This document shows positions 62,981 through 64,000 of a stretch of DNA of 64,000 nucleotides, piece by piece. The stretch comes from Leptospiraceae bacterium (GTDB taxonomy: Bacteria; Spirochaetota; Leptospiria; Leptospirales; Leptonemataceae). The DNA lies in contig JAOACE010000009.1 of the NCBI GenBank assembly GCA_026418015.1, positions 1 to 64,000 of the forward strand. The letters run 5' to 3'. Numbering within the stretch: position 1 is the stretch's first letter; each line of letters starts with the position of its first letter. Both the position numbers and the translations under genes were made by a program. The notes below the pieces were generated by a model. The model saw only the letters and a list, made by a program, of their open reading frames with translations. It ran no database searches and was not told the DNA's origin.

Positions 62981-64000
62981 ATGATTTTAAAAACCTTAAC
63001 CATAGAAAACTTTAAGTCCTACAAAAATAAAACCATCATAGATTTTCGTAAAATGCCCTTGAATCATCTATTTTTAATCCAAGGAAAAACAGGAGCAGGA
63101 AAATCCAGTATACTCGATGCAATCATCTATGCTCTTTATGGATCCGAAAAAAATCTTTTTATTCATCATTATCTTACAAATTCTGTAAAAGAAAACTTAC
63201 TGCAAAATCCACATCACTACAAAGGAAAAGTTATTTCTTTGGTGGAATTAGCATTCGAATATAAAAATCAAAACTATAAAATTGTTCGAACTTTTAAAAT
63301 AAAAAATTTTCGAAAAGAAAATCCCACCATCGACGAAATTAGCGAATTCGAAGAAAAAATTCTACAAGAGAATCAAGTAATTCCCCAAATACCGATTATT
63401 AGACATCTCTCTCGCGAACAATTTACAAAATCAATCATTATTCCACAAAACCAATTCGATGAATTCCTAAAAGCAGATGTAAAAGATAAAGAAGCCATAT
63501 TAAAAAATATTTTCAATACAGAAAAATATGAACTTTTTGCAGAATTTCTAAAAGAAAAATTATCTTTGATCGAAAGTAAGATAGAAAAAGTAAAAAACAA
63601 CCTCGAAAATATCTTAAAAAGAAATCAAATCGAAAAATCTATCGAAGATCCTATTATAAAAGAAATATTCTTACAAAAGATCAAGGATTATAAAACCAAA
63701 ATACAACTCAACGAGAGCGAAATCCAAAAAAAAGATAACCAAAAAAAAGAGATAGAAAATCTTTATAATAAGCAACAAAACAAAAGCGAAATACTCAAAG
63801 AATTAATTTCTCACCTACATGCCAAAGAAGAATTACAAAAAAAAGAAGAAGTGATCCAAAGCCAAAAAGAAAAAATCTTTAATGCTAAAAAGGTCATAGA
63901 TATCTATCCTGTTTATAAAAATATTCAAGATATTCAGATAGAACTAAAATTTAATATAAAAGAATTCGAAGAGCAAAAAAGATCCTTAGAAAATATCAAA
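62981..64000 (+). CDS. sbcC: SbcC ATPase, N-terminal part, cut by the window edge
   Basis: The open frame starts at an ATG behind AAAGGAG and runs to the right edge without a stop (340 codons). It begins MILKTLTIENFKSYKNK with P-loop GKTGAGKSS (residues 36-44). The Q-loop/signature region NQFDEFLKADVKDKEAILKNIF lies near residue 153, and a coiled coil begins near residue 185. SbcC (Rad50-like) supplies the ATPase and coiled coils of SbcCD. The remaining coiled coil and C-terminal ATPase half lie outside. Confidence 0.95.
   Translation, partial: MILKTLTIENFKSYKNKTIIDFRKMPLNHLFLIQGKTGAGKSSILDAIIYALYGSEKNLFIHHYLTNSVKENLLQNPHHYKGKVISLVELAFEYKNQNYKIVRTFKIKNFRKENPTIDEISEFEEKILQENQVIPQIPIIRHLSREQFTKSIIIPQNQFDEFLKADVKDKEAILKNIFNTEKYELFAEFLKEKLSLIESKIEKVKNNLENILKRNQIEKSIEDPIIKEIFLQKIKDYKTKIQLNESEIQKKDNQKKEIENLYNKQQNKSEILKELISHLHAKEELQKKEEVIQSQKEKIFNAKKVIDIYPVYKNIQDIQIELKFNIKEFEEQKRSLENIK

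Noticed and set aside
1-64000. tRNA genes, CRISPR arrays, insertion sequences or phage genes
   Set aside because: Scanned by eye in every intergenic region; none has a T-loop, regularly spaced repeats or transposase and integrase motifs. A software scan could still find a degenerate case.

Overview
The window is a gene-dense, low-GC (roughly 30%) bacterial chromosome segment. It most likely comes from a low-GC relative of Leptospira (order Leptospirales). The reasons are two paralogous proteins of the DUF1564 type known from Leptospira, a solitary 5S rRNA gene with no 16S or 23S beside it, spirochaete-style lipoproteins with relaxed lipoboxes, and the gene order fapA-cheR-gmk-miaA-hfq. There are no phage genes, insertion sequences, tRNAs or CRISPR arrays. 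The lineage is an inference from gene content; no 16S gene is present.

Layout. 1-4.1 kb: a small unknown protein, riboflavin synthase, and a patatin/acyl-CoA dehydrogenase pair. 4.2-8.0 kb: a compact operon behind a perfect 14-bp-arm palindrome. It encodes a thioredoxin-thioredoxin reductase fusion, an ArsM-like methyltransferase that keeps its arsenic-binding cysteines, a 41-residue Cys-containing peptide absent from ordinary ORF calls, a strong attenuator hairpin, and a radical SAM/SPASM enzyme. This looks like a peptide-modification (RiPP) pathway coupled to thiol or arsenic chemistry. 8.0-11.7 kb: cobS, 5S rRNA, a phosphoglycerol-transferase-like sulfatase and an acetoacetate decarboxylase family protein. 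11.7-14.9 kb: a four-gene operon with a 56-residue Pup-like protein ending in Gly-Gly-Glu, a PafA/Dop-family enzyme carrying an inserted multi-pass membrane segment, an FmdB-type zinc ribbon and an inositol-monophosphatase-like protein. No proteasome or ATPase gene is nearby, so this may be a membrane-anchored pupylation-like system.

15-34 kb: polysaccharide deacetylase, a GpsA-acyltransferase fusion, purD, a second acyl-CoA dehydrogenase, a cardiolipin synthase/CapA/lipoprotein operon, a DUF368 lipid carrier translocase with an extra domain, a 7TM receptor ending in a complete hemerythrin domain, lepA, and an unusual sigma-region-4/helix-hairpin-helix regulator. 34-39.3 kb: a polytopic glycosyltransferase, one DUF1564 copy and two lipase-like lipoproteins. 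39.3-48.4 kb: a long leftward operon (inactive rhomboid, fapA, two unknowns, cheR, gmk, miaA, hfq, SPFH protein, GDP-mannose pyrophosphorylase, and a 32-residue basic ribosomal-type protein) ended by a hairpin. 48.4-53.3 kb: penicillin-binding protein 1A, an S1-domain protein, the second DUF1564 copy and an unknown membrane-anchored protein. 53.5-64 kb: a rightward DNA repair operon, recC-recB-recD-sbcD-sbcC, in which recC is cut by one in-frame TAA and sbcC runs off the window.

The two systems most worth following are the Pup-like/PafA-membrane operon and the thioredoxin-reductase/ArsM/peptide/radical-SAM operon.
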